The notes below the pieces were generated by a model. It made no database searches, was not told the origin of the DNA, and saw only the letters and a program-made list of their open reading frames with translations. From contig JAIUPT010000042.1 in the NCBI GenBank assembly GCA_022315425.1, positions 124,001 to 188,000 of the forward strand: a DNA stretch of 64,000 nt, given 5' to 3'. The translations under genes and the position numbers were made by a program. Positions 9,617 to 19,580 of this stretch are shown here, in pieces. Source of the DNA: Pseudevernia furfuracea (taxonomy: Eukaryota; Ascomycota; Lecanoromycetes; Lecanorales; Parmeliaceae). Position 1 is the stretch's first letter; each line of letters begins with the position of its first letter.

Positions 9617-11296
9617 ATGGAGTTCTTCAAGCGCTCTCTCGCTTCTTCCTTGCACCCATTTGCTACAGGTGAGGACTTAGAAACTTTCCTCAAGACCGAG
9701 GATGGGGAAACCCCGTTCTTGAGCAAGTATGCTCTCCCAACGACAGCAAGTAGGTCCCTCAAGAAATTTGTATTGGTACTCCTTCCAAACCCAATACAAC
9801 GTCGTCTCGCACCTCTTCTATATAAATCACCACAAATTCATCCTACTTCATATCTCGATGGTCTCCGCGGTATGTATATTGATAGTAAATGTTCTGGTCT
9901 GCGGTACACTCCAAGTTCATTCGTGATCAATTGCTGGGGGTTTCAGATCTTAAAAATCCGAATCGTTGGCAGGACTGACCGCGAGATCCTCATAGGTATC
10001 GCATCTTTCATCGTCTTCGCGCATCACTTTACCAACTGGGTGAAACCATATCTAGCCTATTATGGCGTGGACACTGAGAAAGGACCTTCATCCCTCGTGC
10101 AACTACCGTTTATTCGAGTCATATACTCCGGCAGACCAATGGTCCATGTCTTCTTCGTCATATCGAGCTTTGTATTGGCCCGGAAACCTCTTCAGCTGGC
10201 CCGCGCCCACAAATACGATGATCTTCACAAGACACTCTCGTCCTCGGTCTTCCGGCGTGGAATCCGTCTCTACTTACCAGCAGCCTTCTCGACTTTCTTC
10301 GTCCTCTTGCTCATTCGCGCCGGCTGGGCTCGGGAACCGGTCAACGGCGGATTCCTAGGTCAATTGAGAGACTGGACCAGTGCAATGTTCGACATGACGA
10401 AGCCGTGGCAGTGGGATGTAATTCAAAACCTGCGGTATGATATGCATACGTGGACGCTTCCTGTCGAGATGACTATGTCGATGTTATTATTCGTTACAAT
10501 AACTGGTCTATCGAGATGCAAAGTGCCGATTAGACTCGGTATGATGACAATGATTATGCTGTACTGTTTCCGAAGCGGACGTTGGGCGGCTGTCGAATTC
10601 CTAGGTGGTGCTTTCATTGCCGAGGTTGACCTGATACAAGACGAACGTGCGTACAAAGCAGCAAGATACCATTCAGCTAGCCTTGAAGAAGAACATTACA
10701 ACGACGACCAGCTCAACTCAATTACCTCAACTTCCACCCCTGCAGATGATCGACCAAAGTCTGCCATATTCAAAAGTATGGCCTGGACCATGTTCTGGTG
10801 GCTCCAACTGATAATCGCACTCTGGATATGCGGATGGCCGAACCACGACGTAGAGAAAGCTCCCGGTCTGGCCTGGCTAGTCAAGCACACACCGGAGCCC
10901 TATCTCTCACTCGGCGAAGAACATTTGATTGACTGGAGAGCTGTACCGTGGTACATACTAGCATCCTTCCAGATCGTCTTCGCATGCCAACAACTGCCCT
11001 CTCTACAAATGATGCTGACTACCGGTCCAATTCAGTATCTGGCATCAGTATCATTCGCGCTTTATCTTATGCATGGACCGCTATTCGACAGTATCGGTGG
11101 GCGGATCATGACTCCGATTCTGCATTCTGTGACCAGCATGGACGAGGCTGGAGTTTGGGAATTGTTCTTTGTGTGGATTGCAGGGCTCTTTGCGTTGGGC
11201 ATACCTTGTCTGTGGGCAGCTGATTTGTTCTGGAGATTTATAGATCGGCCGTGTGTTGATATTGCCAGGTGGGTGGAGAGGAAATGCATTGATTGA
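9617..11296 (+). CDS. Acyltransferase-3 family integral membrane protein
   Basis: Multi-pass membrane acyltransferase of the AT3/NolL/OafA type, which O-acylates sugars, lipids or other small molecules. Exons: 9617-9869 and 9996-11296, giving 517 aa. The diagnostic N-terminal block is YLDGLRGIASFIVFAHHF, with the family's conserved His and an Arg in the first membrane segment. Further hydrophobic helices occur at VHVFFVISSFVLA, LPAAFSTFFVLLLI, the stretch with MSMLLFVTITGL, WWLQLIIALWICGW, PIQYLASVSFALYLMHG and the last at FFVWIAGLFALGIPCLWAADLFW. The block SFALYLMHGPL followed by a C-terminal Arg/Asp pair is typical. The 126-nt intron is stop-free and a multiple of three; it splits GLRG-IASF exactly, so unspliced RNA would insert 42 residues inside the core motif. 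The acceptor substrate is unknown. Confidence 0.85.
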   Translation: MEFFKRSLASSLHPFATGEDLETFLKTEDGETPFLSKYALPTTASRSLKKFVLVLLPNPIQRRLAPLLYKSPQIHPTSYLDGLRGMYIDSKCSGLRYTPSSFVINCWGFQILKIRIVGRTDREILIGIASFIVFAHHFTNWVKPYLAYYGVDTEKGPSSLVQLPFIRVIYSGRPMVHVFFVISSFVLARKPLQLARAHKYDDLHKTLSSSVFRRGIRLYLPAAFSTFFVLLLIRAGWAREPVNGGFLGQLRDWTSAMFDMTKPWQWDVIQNLRYDMHTWTLPVEMTMSMLLFVTITGLSRCKVPIRLGMMTMIMLYCFRSGRWAAVEFLGGAFIAEVDLIQDERAYKAARYHSASLEEEHYNDDQLNSITSTSTPADDRPKSAIFKSMAWTMFWWLQLIIALWICGWPNHDVEKAPGLAWLVKHTPEPYLSLGEEHLIDWRAVPWYILASFQIVFACQQLPSLQMMLTTGPIQYLASVSFALYLMHGPLFDSIGGRIMTPILHSVTSMDEAGVWELFFVWIAGLFALGIPCLWAADLFWRFIDRPCVDIARWVERKCID

Positions 11297-11691
11297 TCAG
11301 GAGCATTGGGGAGGCCTATAGTACTAGCAGGGCTCAGGCGTGCTGCCCCAAAAAAAGTTACAATTGTAGCTGTACGGGTCCCAAAAAGGTGAACGATTAC
11401 GACTACGAGAGACAGATTCTCTCTCTCCATAGAAAGCACTATTTAAGCCAGGTTCGCATAAGAGAAATGAAACTTTCGGGCTTGATAACTTACCTATAAA
11501 TGATGTTCCAATTGAAAGAGCAGGCGCATAAGAATGTCACTGACTCACTGGTGACGGGGACTGCTTCTACCTTGTAAAGTTTGCGGGTATGCCAGTCAGG
11601 TACGCGGAGGCGCGGTGCCGCGCCGTTGGCGTGTGCCTGCGACCTCAGGTCAAGATTGATAAATGGGGGTGTGCATTTCACCGTATTAAAC
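11297..11691. other. Intergenic region before PIG-U
   Basis: 395 bp with no supported gene; expected to hold the acyltransferase terminator and PIG-U promoter. Confidence 0.4.
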
Positions 11692-13175
11692 ATGGTTATA
11701 GACCGACGGAAAGCCATCCTTTTTACTTCCGCAGCAGCTCTTAGACTTGTACTTTTCTTTGCCTTCCCTTCCCTACCTAATCTTCTTACCGGACGTGTAG
11801 AGATATCCACTCCCGTCACCAGCTTCAAGCGGTGTAAGACTTCGTGGCAATTCACTGCATATCACCTCTGACTGACATCTTCCAGTACAAGAAGGCCTCT
11901 TCCTCTACACCCACAACGTTTCTCCCTACGATGGTGGTGTCTTTCACCAGGTATGTCTCACTGGCCGAGCACGGATTACTTCCCTCTGCTAACTATTCCT
12001 CTTAGGCCCCGTTGCTGCTACCACTCTTCGCCTTTATCCCTTCCTCCCTCTTTTCGCCCTTGACCGCCCTCATCTACATCGTCCTCGATCTCCTCTGCGC
12101 CAATGCTCTCATGCACATCACCGAGTCCGGCGAGTCAGGCTCTTCGCGTCTGTTCACATCGCCGAGGAAGGATATGAAGTGGGATAGCATAGCGGTAGCA
12201 GCAGCGTGACGATGCACGAACCATAGGAGGCTAGCTCTCGACTGACAGGGTCATAGATATCTATTCAATCCTTTCACCATCGCCACATGCATAGGCAGAC
12301 CAACAAGCGTCTTCACGAACTGCACCATCCTCTACGCCATCGCACAGGCCGTCTCCGGTAAACCCATCACCTCTATGCTTGCTCTGGGACTCGCCTCATA
12401 CCTCTCGCTGTATCCAGCCCTTTTGCTTCCTCCTCTGATCCTACTCTGCTATGATCGGAAAGCAAGAGAGACAAAGGCGCCTCCGAATGCGGCTTTTCCG
12501 ACTGCCATGTACCTCTCTGTTTTCACCGCAAGCATAACGTGGTTCTTGTATATTTCAAAAGTTCTGACCGGTGGTTCATCGGAGTACCTGGCATCTACAT
12601 ATGGCGTCCACCTGCTTCTCCCCGACTTGACTCCAAACGTGGGGCTCTGGTGGTACTTTTTTATTGAGATGTTCGACTCGTTCAGAGAATTCTTTCTGGG
12701 TGTGTTCTGGCTGCATCTGGGTGGCTACGTTGGAGCTCTATGCATTCGCCTTCGCACGCAACCGCTGTTCGTTATTACCACATTGTTGGGCATCTTCGCA
12801 ATATTCAAGCCGTACCCGAGCATCTCGGATACGTCCTTGTATTTTGCTATGTTACCACTGTATAGACATATCTTCCCTCGTGGGTCCTCCCCACGTGGCC
12901 GCTTCCACGAAATTTACCCAAACTGATATTCGACAGTGATGCGGTACACCTTCTTCGCCATGGCCACGATCCTGTACGCGACCTTGCTGGGCCCTGCCTT
13001 CTACTATCTCTGGATATACGCAGGTTCTGGCAACGCCAACTTCTTCTATGCCATCACCCTTGTCTGGAGTCTCGGGCTGTCCGAGATCGTTGCGGATTCG
13101 CTTTTCGCTGTACTTCGAGACGAATGGGAGGTGGAGAGGCCGGAGATGAAGGGCAAAGATGTCAGACAGATCTAG
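11692..13175 (+). CDS. GAB1: GPI transamidase subunit PIG-U / Gab1 (Cdc91)
   Basis: Membrane subunit of the ER GPI-transamidase that attaches GPI anchors to proteins. Exons: 11692-11833, 11886-11950, 12006-12205, 12257-12879, 12937-13175, giving 422 aa, close to the family norm. Diagnostic blocks include STPVTSFKRLQEGLFLYTHN (joined over intron 1), SPYDGGVFHQAPLLLPLF, YLFNPFTIATCIGRPTSVF, and LWWYFFIEMFDSFREFF, a strongly conserved PIG-U stretch. The remainder is a run of hydrophobic helices, including LFVITTLLGIFAIFKPYPSISD and the last one near residue 390. The first Met gives a short basic N-terminus (MVIDRRK) and then a membrane segment, as in other fungi. It converges with Nat4, with only 37 bp between stop codons, so the transcripts must overlap or end very close together. 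Confidence 0.94.
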
Positions 13176-13212
13176 ACATTCAATAATCGATCGAGCCAAA
13201 TCCCAACATCTC

Positions 13213-13932
13213 TCATCCAGCTTTGCGTTTCCTCTGCCGCTCCTCTTCGTTATCCTTGACCCCACCAATCAATGACTTGGACATGATCAAGTAGTCCAGC
13301 TCCTTGACAACCCCATTCCTCAACTTCTTCGGCCTGGGCGAAAACTCATCCTCCCCGTAGCCCAGCCCCTCATAGAACCGTACCGCCGCCCCGTTCTTCT
13401 TGAAAACAGTCAACATCGCCTTCTCCACCTCGGCCTTCCTGCCCACCTCCTCCAAACACCCCATCAGCCGCTTCCCCACCCCCTTCCCCCGGACGCCCTC
13501 GTCCAGATGGATCTCGTAGCAATAAACGACCTCGACCCCATCCTCCCACGTGAGCATAAACGACAGGAACCCCTCCACCGGCGACCCCGCCTCCCCCTCC
13601 GCGCGGCGCCCCGAGCAGCCAGACCGGCCCCCCAGCAACAGCACGTACCTCAGGTCCCGCAACCGCATCTCCCGGCGCTTCGTCGCCGGCCGCCACCCGT
13701 CGGCCGAGGCCCGGTAGTCCGCGGCGCTGGTGTCGCGCACCAGACGGAAACACTGCCCGAGTTCGGCGTCCGAGAGGTCGTCCGAGGCGCGGAGTTGGAG
13801 TTGGAGACAGCGCCACGGTGCCTGGTCGGTGGGACCGGGGATGTCGAAGCGGGTGTCGTCGTCGGTGTGGGGCCAGAGTTGGGCGTGGAAGGCGGAGATG
13901 GGGAGGTCGTTGAGGGCGTCGAGGTGGGACAT
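13213..13932 (-). CDS. NAT4: Histone H4/H2A N-alpha-acetyltransferase Nat4 (NatD)
   Basis: GNAT enzyme that acetylates the N-terminal Ser of histones H4 and H2A. A single exon gives 239 aa. Seen: the family block SADGWRPATKRREMR, a core GFLSFMLTWEDGVEVVYCYEIHL (strands around the active site), the acetyl-CoA-binding RGKGVGKRLM, VFKKNGAAVRFYEGLGY and the C-terminal signature YGEDEFSPRPKKLRNGVVKELDY, which is specific to Nat4/NAA40. The C-terminus is followed by a short charged tail. Codon use is unusually GC-rich compared with the neighbours in the 5' half. The start lies beside a G-rich stretch (13929-13950), and no upstream in-frame Met was preferred. Confidence 0.93.
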   Translation of the reverse strand: MSHLDALNDLPISAFHAQLWPHTDDDTRFDIPGPTDQAPWRCLQLQLRASDDLSDAELGQCFRLVRDTSAADYRASADGWRPATKRREMRLRDLRYVLLLGGRSGCSGRRAEGEAGSPVEGFLSFMLTWEDGVEVVYCYEIHLDEGVRGKGVGKRLMGCLEEVGRKAEVEKAMLTVFKKNGAAVRFYEGLGYGEDEFSPRPKKLRNGVVKELDYLIMSKSLIGGVKDNEEERQRKRKAG

Positions 13933-14520
13933 TGGGCGCGGGGGGGAGGGTGGAGGAAGGTGGCTTGTTTTGGGGGAATTTTTTGCGCTGGGCTACGAAG
14001 TTGAAGTACTGTACGTGTGTAAAGTACTTTATTGTTTTCTTGAGCAGGGCGCAGTCAGAGGAGATCGGGACGCCAACTGCCGTTTTCCCACAAACGCCAA
14101 GACTTTAGCCGACACCGAAGCCGGTTAGCATCGGAACATCAGTTCTAGCATCAGAAAACAAGATATTGGAGCGAACAACGCTATCTGCGAGTTCTTGGGC
14201 CTCTCAAGTAACAGTCAAGGGCTTTTGATTTCAGATTCGATCGCTGTGAGAACGAACAGTCAACAAATGGATTTGCCCAGTCCATCAACCTGGTGGCGAC
14301 CATCCCCATAACAAACACGATTGCCGCGGCACTTTGTTGACTTTCCCGTTGTCAATCTCATATGATCCTAGAGTCGTGTTTTCATCCGTCACTGATGTGA
14401 ACTCTCTGTGATATTTGCAGGCAGGGGGCCACATCAAGCCTCCATTTCAAGCTGTATGTGTTTCCCCTAACTACCGTACAGCTAAACACAATCTCCTGTG
14501 TGACCCGCTATCGGACACCC
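13933..14520. other. Intergenic region upstream of Nat4
   Basis: About 590 bp without a supported gene, between the Nat4 start and an F-box-like relic. It includes the Nat4 promoter; a purine-rich stretch on plus lies next to the Nat4 ATG. Confidence 0.4.
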
Positions 14521-14526
14521 TTCCAT

Positions 14527-15771
14527 CAATGAAGATGCCTCAGCTCGTAGAGCCCCCAAATGAGATGCTTGAGCAGATCGCAGACTCTTTCCTCCCCGAC
14601 AGACATCGATAACTTTTCCATCTACTGCAAATAATTCTATGTCCTGTCAGCCAAGATGTTCCCGGAACACAATAAAATGAAAAGGCAGAATAATAATGCC
14701 TTCTATGACACATACGTGTCGGATATATGTTGTCTTCGGCATTCAATATTCCTTCTTCCAGATCTCTTAGAAGGCTCTGACATCGTCATGTGCGTTAAGA
14801 CTTTGGAGATATGGAGCCGCTCTGCTGTAGATTACGAGGCCGGCTACCTTCAAGAGAAGCTGCAAGCCATCGTGCATTCAATCTCATACATGGCAGCCCA
14901 AGAAAAAAGAGAAGTGGATTCAAGGGTTGCTGTTTAGACGCCAAGGATCAATCACAGCTCTTATTGTTTTCATGCTATCTTGTCTAAAAATATTGTTTAT
15001 TCGGACATCTGATAACGATCTTGACGAACTAGAAGAGGTCTCAATCGCTGTGACAAGATTAGGGTATGTAAGTGGAACTTCGGCCCTTAGCAAGCTTTCA
15101 CGCGTCGACTTTTTTAGAGTACACGATCGTAACGCCAGATTGATCCGTCTTTTCGCCAGCTTGCCTTCGATGCATATTTTGCGAGCCACGAAAATGATCG
15201 ACACGGGCAGCGAATGGGCAGCAACTCACTCCAATGGTTCAATTACAAAGCTAGTTTTGGATGAATGTAAGCTCCGTCCAGAGAGTCTACAACGCATCCT
15301 TAAGCATTGCGGCCTTGCAGGACTTTTCGTATGGCTGTGGTTTGGAGGATGGTGAAGGTTCTTTCTATCGTGACCTATTGGACCGGCTGAAACAAGGGAA
15401 GCCGATAAATATCGTACAGAGCCTATTGCAGTCTGCGAGTCACAGTCTCGTTAGCTTGAACTTGACCGATCTAGGGCACACACGTGTCAGGGAAATCCAA
15501 AGAGGGCTACTTCCTGGTTTCGCTTCGAGGATTCGAAATTTCGAAGAAGCTTTGTGTCGAGTATAAGATGTTCGTCGAAAAGGGTGCAAGCTACTCCGCC
15601 CGGGATAAACGAATGCATCGAATGATAGAAATGCTACCAGTCTCCAAGGAAACAGTGACGTTAACAGGGCCCATGCTGAACAAGAACGACATGGCCGAAT
15701 TGGTGGAGGGCCTAGGGAAGGATAGGGCGAGAAAGGTTCCCAAGCTCGAAAAGGTCTTCTACGAAAAGTGA
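14527..15771 (+). pseudogene. F-box/LRR-like gene relic, multiply frameshifted
   Basis: A start like an F-box domain is seen at about 14527 (MKMPQLVEPPNEMLEQIADSFLPDRH; compare the family's LP.E.L..I.......). The protein-like signal then changes frame several times: about 14656-14930 (LLEGSDIVMCVKTLEIWSRSA, with a stop at 14935), 14927-15310 (LEEVSIAVTRLGYVSG, LRATKMIDTG, SITKLVLDECKLRPESLQRILK, the leucine pattern of an LRR or F-box partner domain), 15300-15540 (GLEDGEGSFYRDLLDRLKQGKP, HSLVSLNLTDLGHTR), then 15490-15771 (SGKSKEGYFLVSLRGFEIS, ending KVPKLEKVFYEK). Five segments in three frames are too many for simple splicing. This is probably a decayed member of the fungal F-box family; an unusual multi-intron gene is the alternative. 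Confidence 0.6.
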
Positions 15772-17618
15772 GGGCCTCTCAATGAGCTGGAACCGATTCT
15801 AAGGCTATTCTCGAATGTGGGAGGCATCAATTTCATCTTGAAGTAGACAGTAGCATACACGTGGGCACCATTACACTGAACCCTTGAGGTTGCCTTATCC
15901 GATCCAGCGGCATGCATGCATACTTTTCCCTCCATAGATGGCCTGTGAATCTTTGACATTCGACGTCTCGTTCTTACACTTCTCATTGCTGTACGCGAAG
16001 TCAAGATACCGTGCACATGCTAATTAATGCGACTAACATAGCGCGGAACCTGTTCCCACCCGTCTCTGCGTTTAATGCCCTTAAAGTGCTGTTCCGTGAA
16101 TTTGACCCAAACGTTGGACTCATACCTCAAGAATTGGATGCAGCATCTTCAGACTTTGTCTGATCTAGAAGGCGCAGCTGATTGATTGATTGATTGATTG
16201 ATTAGTCCAACGATTTTTCGATTCCTTGACTCCAAATTTCCACACGGACACATATCTAACCCTGCTTACCTTACTCCGATTTTCCAAAATTTCTCTCCCC
16301 ATCATCCGGCTTCTGCACGCTCGTCTGAAGATCAGTAGGCGCATGTTTCGAAAGCTTTTCTCAAGCGCGCCCCAAAAATGTAGAACAAGAAAAGGAACGA
16401 CAGTTTTACTAACGCCGAATTTCGCCCACACTAGTCGAGTAGCTGCAGAGTCAATCGAAGAGCCCCAAGAGGCGACAAGAGCGTCGAATGCGAGGAGGAA
16501 AGCATGTTCCATCTTCCTCGCAAAACGAGCATGGCTTTGCATTCGCCGGGTCGTTTCCGACTGAGAGCTCAGCGAAAGAGTCTTCATACATTCTTGTAAG
16601 TGGCAGAGATGAAGGATTCATTACTATCGTGTCCTAATTGCACCGGGCAACCACGATGTATTGGTATCATTTTCTCGGGTGTCGTTGCAGAAGCCGACAG
16701 GGCCGAGCTTGCCACCATCCATACACAATTTTCACCCCCCCGTATCCAGTTCACGCGAGACTGATAAATCTTGTCAGCGCTGGATTGTCATGATCGAGGT
16801 ACGGATTTGTATTACTTATGGCCGAGGATTGGGGTATGCGGGCACCTTCCCATTTCGGTGATCCTCCAAGAATGGCGGCTGTACCTCGAAGCCGCTCAGA
16901 CGGTGAAACTCCGTAACAGATGCGTTGACTTCATGTTTTTTAAGATCGCTCATTTTCGTGATCTTGGGGTTCTGTTTTGGCCCTAAATCGATGGCTATAA
17001 CGTCCATAACGTCCGCCTAATGACCTTTCTGGAAATCGTATCCATTATTAAATAGATCGAAAACCATGATAGTTACGCTCGGCCACTTTGCTATTATCAA
17101 AGTTTTCGCGTCTTCCTGGTGTAGATGTTGTGCGTCAGAGCGCTCGAAAAACTTGTTCAATTTACGAACGATGACAAGGACTCTGACAGGTTTTTAATGA
17201 ACAAGTAATGCCTCCCAGCTGTTATGCGAACGACCTTCCATGATTATGGGAATCGGCGGGACGAAGAGTTTCAAAGGATGCCCAGGATCAGTAGTGGTTA
17301 CCCGTTATCTTGTTAGAAGGGTTGAAAATCCTGCTCAGTTTCTGTAGGATCGTTCAGAACGGTCACTGTAGATGTATTTGTTAAGAAAACAATGCTAGAG
17401 AGGAAGGATGAACAGAGTGTCGCCGAGGCAATATAAAAGGTCTATGCATTCTGCAAGACTAAGTTCATGTAGCTCCATGTTTTCTTCGCTTGCGGAACCG
17501 TTCCGCGGGCATCATCATCATCATCTCCTTGTCGAGCTTGTCTTTCAAATACTTCAAGTCCTCAGCTCTACAAACTTGATCAACATCTCCATGAGCTTTG
17601 GCATTTTCTAACACCTAC
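15772..17618. other. Gene-poor spacer with a GATT microsatellite
   Basis: 1.85 kb. It holds (GATT)6 at 16180-16203. Open frames of 110-140 codons lie on both strands at 16165-16587, but neither shows a recognisable motif and they mirror each other, so I do not call a gene. Apart from that I see nothing structured. Confidence 0.5.
16180..16203. repeat. (GATT)6 microsatellite
   Basis: Six perfect tandem GATT units in a gene-poor spacer. Confidence 0.9.
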
Positions 17619-17930
17619 ATGAAATTCCTGGTCGCCATCGCCCGCAGCTACGCCACAGCCAGCACGCGCTCTTCAAGACTTCCTTCGTCCAAGCCGCCCC
17701 TCTCCCTCGACCACTTTCTCCTACGCCAGCGTGTCATATCACTCTACCGTACCATTGTCCGTGCATCCCATAGGATCCCGCCTCCAACGAGGGAAGACAT
17801 GAAAAAATACGCGAGGGAAGAATTCGAGCAGCACAAAGCCGTGGAGGATTTGAGGAAGATACGGTACTTGCTTAGTACTGGAAGGACGGAGTTTGAGCGA
17901 TTGAGAAAGCAGGTCAGCGGTATGGGCTGA
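17619..17930 (+). CDS. LYR-motif mitochondrial protein (LYRM2-like)
   Basis: Small LYR (complex1_LYR) protein; family members bind the mitochondrial acyl carrier protein and help in Fe-S or respiratory-complex assembly. A single exon gives 103 aa. The N-terminus (MKFLVAIARSYATASTRSSR) is basic, Ser/Ala-rich and has no acid, as in a mitochondrial presequence. The LYR motif is in RVISLYRTIVRASHRI (about residues 41-56), preceded by LDHFLLRQR, which is characteristic of LYRM2. The following helix EDMKKYAREEFEQHKAVEDLRKIRYLLSTGRTEFERL contains the conserved AR.EF......D...I..L...G pattern. The ATG at 17619 places the presequence at the start; no upstream exon is needed. Its exact target complex is not visible from sequence. 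Confidence 0.88.
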   Translation: MKFLVAIARSYATASTRSSRLPSSKPPLSLDHFLLRQRVISLYRTIVRASHRIPPPTREDMKKYAREEFEQHKAVEDLRKIRYLLSTGRTEFERLRKQVSGMG

Positions 17931-18099
17931 CGATGGTATGGCACTATATTGGCTGGGGATTGCTGCGACCAAGTCCGGAAGGCAGCCCACGTGTGGTTCA
18001 ATCAGAAGCAATGAAATCTTAAGCAAGCCGCCGGAGGGCTGAGCGGCTGAATCAAACCATACCATTTCTCTACAGCAGTATTCAGGCCACGGGGAGACC

Positions 18100-18640
18100 A
18101 TGGAGGGCTGCGACTACACCTGTCTTCCGAGTGCGGGAAAACCCATACGCCTGATTCGTGGGCATCCGGCAAGCTCCTATACTGACCCTCTGGTCCGTGA
18201 TTTGCTTCAAGTACCCCTTGAGCAAAACCCCAATCATGCCGCATTGTCATACAACTGAGACGACCCAACCTTGGACCACAGCATAATCCTTGGCTGTCCC
18301 CGGCGAGTGATTACTGCTCATCTCCACTTGGCGCTACGGAGGTTTCGAGGCACCAATCGCAGACCCTGTGGGCCGATGCCATCCACATCGACCAGTCTAG
18401 CGTTTCGGACCGCAAGCAGCAGGTCTCTGTCATGGGCAGGATCTACAAGCAAGCCCAACCCGTTCATGTCCACCTTGGTAAGGCCAAAGAAGATGACGCT
18501 CAGGCAGTGAGGTTGATGAAGAAGCACGGGAGGTGGCCCAACGTATTCCTCATTGTTGATAAATTACAACCCCGAAGCATACGCGAGGGCCTTCAATACA
18601 AAGAAACGTTTTTTTTTTCTCCCCCCACCTCGGAATTCCA
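18100..18640 (+). pseudogene. HET-domain (heterokaryon incompatibility) gene relic
   Basis: HET domains trigger cell death after fusion of unlike fungal individuals. From ATG 18100 the frame reads YTCLPSAGKPIRLIRGHPAS, LLQVPLEQNPNHAALSY and then a stop (TGA, 18256-18258) exactly where the family has the Trp of the ALSYxWG motif. The same frame continues DDPTLDHSIILGCPRRVITAHLHLALRRFR. At about 18360 the frame shifts and the second frame reads QTLWADAIHIDQSSVSDRK, QQVSVMGRIYKQAQPVHVHLG, the WADAICIDQ and MG.IY..A motifs of HET. Homology fades after about 18560, before a T/C-rich run at 18608-18627. One stop and one frameshift with well-kept motifs indicate a fairly recent loss. Confidence 0.82.
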
Positions 18641-19580
18641 TTGAGCTGCATCTCGATACACCAAAGATCCATCGTCCGTAGCCTCTAGATTCGAGGGTAG
18701 ACCGGGACTGACCACCCACGTGTGATTGAAGCATGAGCCGAGAGCCACACGTCTGCCGTTCACCAAAAGGGGGTTTCACGTACTGGGTTTACCTACAGGT
18801 TCTATTCCGGGCCCATCGCGTTCTGCCGTCTCCCTCGGCAGAACTCCTAGATACAGTGCTCGGAAAAAAGGGGGTTGGTTTGGAGTCCTGCACCCTGGTC
18901 GGCGTGCGTAGCTTACGGCAAATCAATCAATGGCATGATCGATGTGCAGGGTGTGAAAGCGCTCAAACTCTCGAGGCCGAATCGCAAAGGGACTTGTTTT
19001 TTGACGCCCACGGTAAAAGTAGCGTGGCCGTGGAAAGAAAGACTTGGATGACAGGCATCTTCGCAAAAAAATCAATCCCTTGGATAAACTTGTGTAATCA
19101 GGCTTCCGGGAAAAGCTACAGTGCTCTCCGCCAGTGAACGTTGGGAGGTTGGTTGACTCCCACAACTTCCTTTCGGAATGAGGTCGGGATCCTGAGGGCG
19201 GCAACCTGCGGAACTGGGCTTCAGGGCCGTAGGATTCTAGTCGCTGTACATGCTGTTTTACAACATGAATTCAGAATGTCGGGCTTTGACCCTTGTGAAG
19301 TAGCCTTAGAGGTTCGGGCTTGAAACCAGTGATCTATCTTAGAACGGCATATGATATTCTTCTAAATGCAGAGAACATGGTATCGAGGGATATCCTCATT
19401 CGAGACGCTAAGTGTATAGGTAAAGACAGTGTATTGTTGAGAGAGTCGAGAAAGTCATGGCAGCCTACAGCCTCAGAGTCTATCCAAAAGCCAGACTTCA
19501 AAACATACAGCCCCCAGACTACTGAAACAGAAACGAAAAGAACAAAATATACCCACCTATATCCTCACCCTCTACGCCTT
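18641..19580. other. Spacer after the HET relic
   Basis: About 940 bp. Open frames of 90-180 codons occur on both strands, but none shows a recognisable domain. Part of the plus-strand frame 18733-19137 could be the diverged tail of the HET gene; I cannot show this. Confidence 0.4.

Noticed and set aside
16165..16587. 140-codon minus frame and 112-codon plus frame
   Set aside because: They overlap each other, one runs into the GATT microsatellite, and neither shows a known motif.
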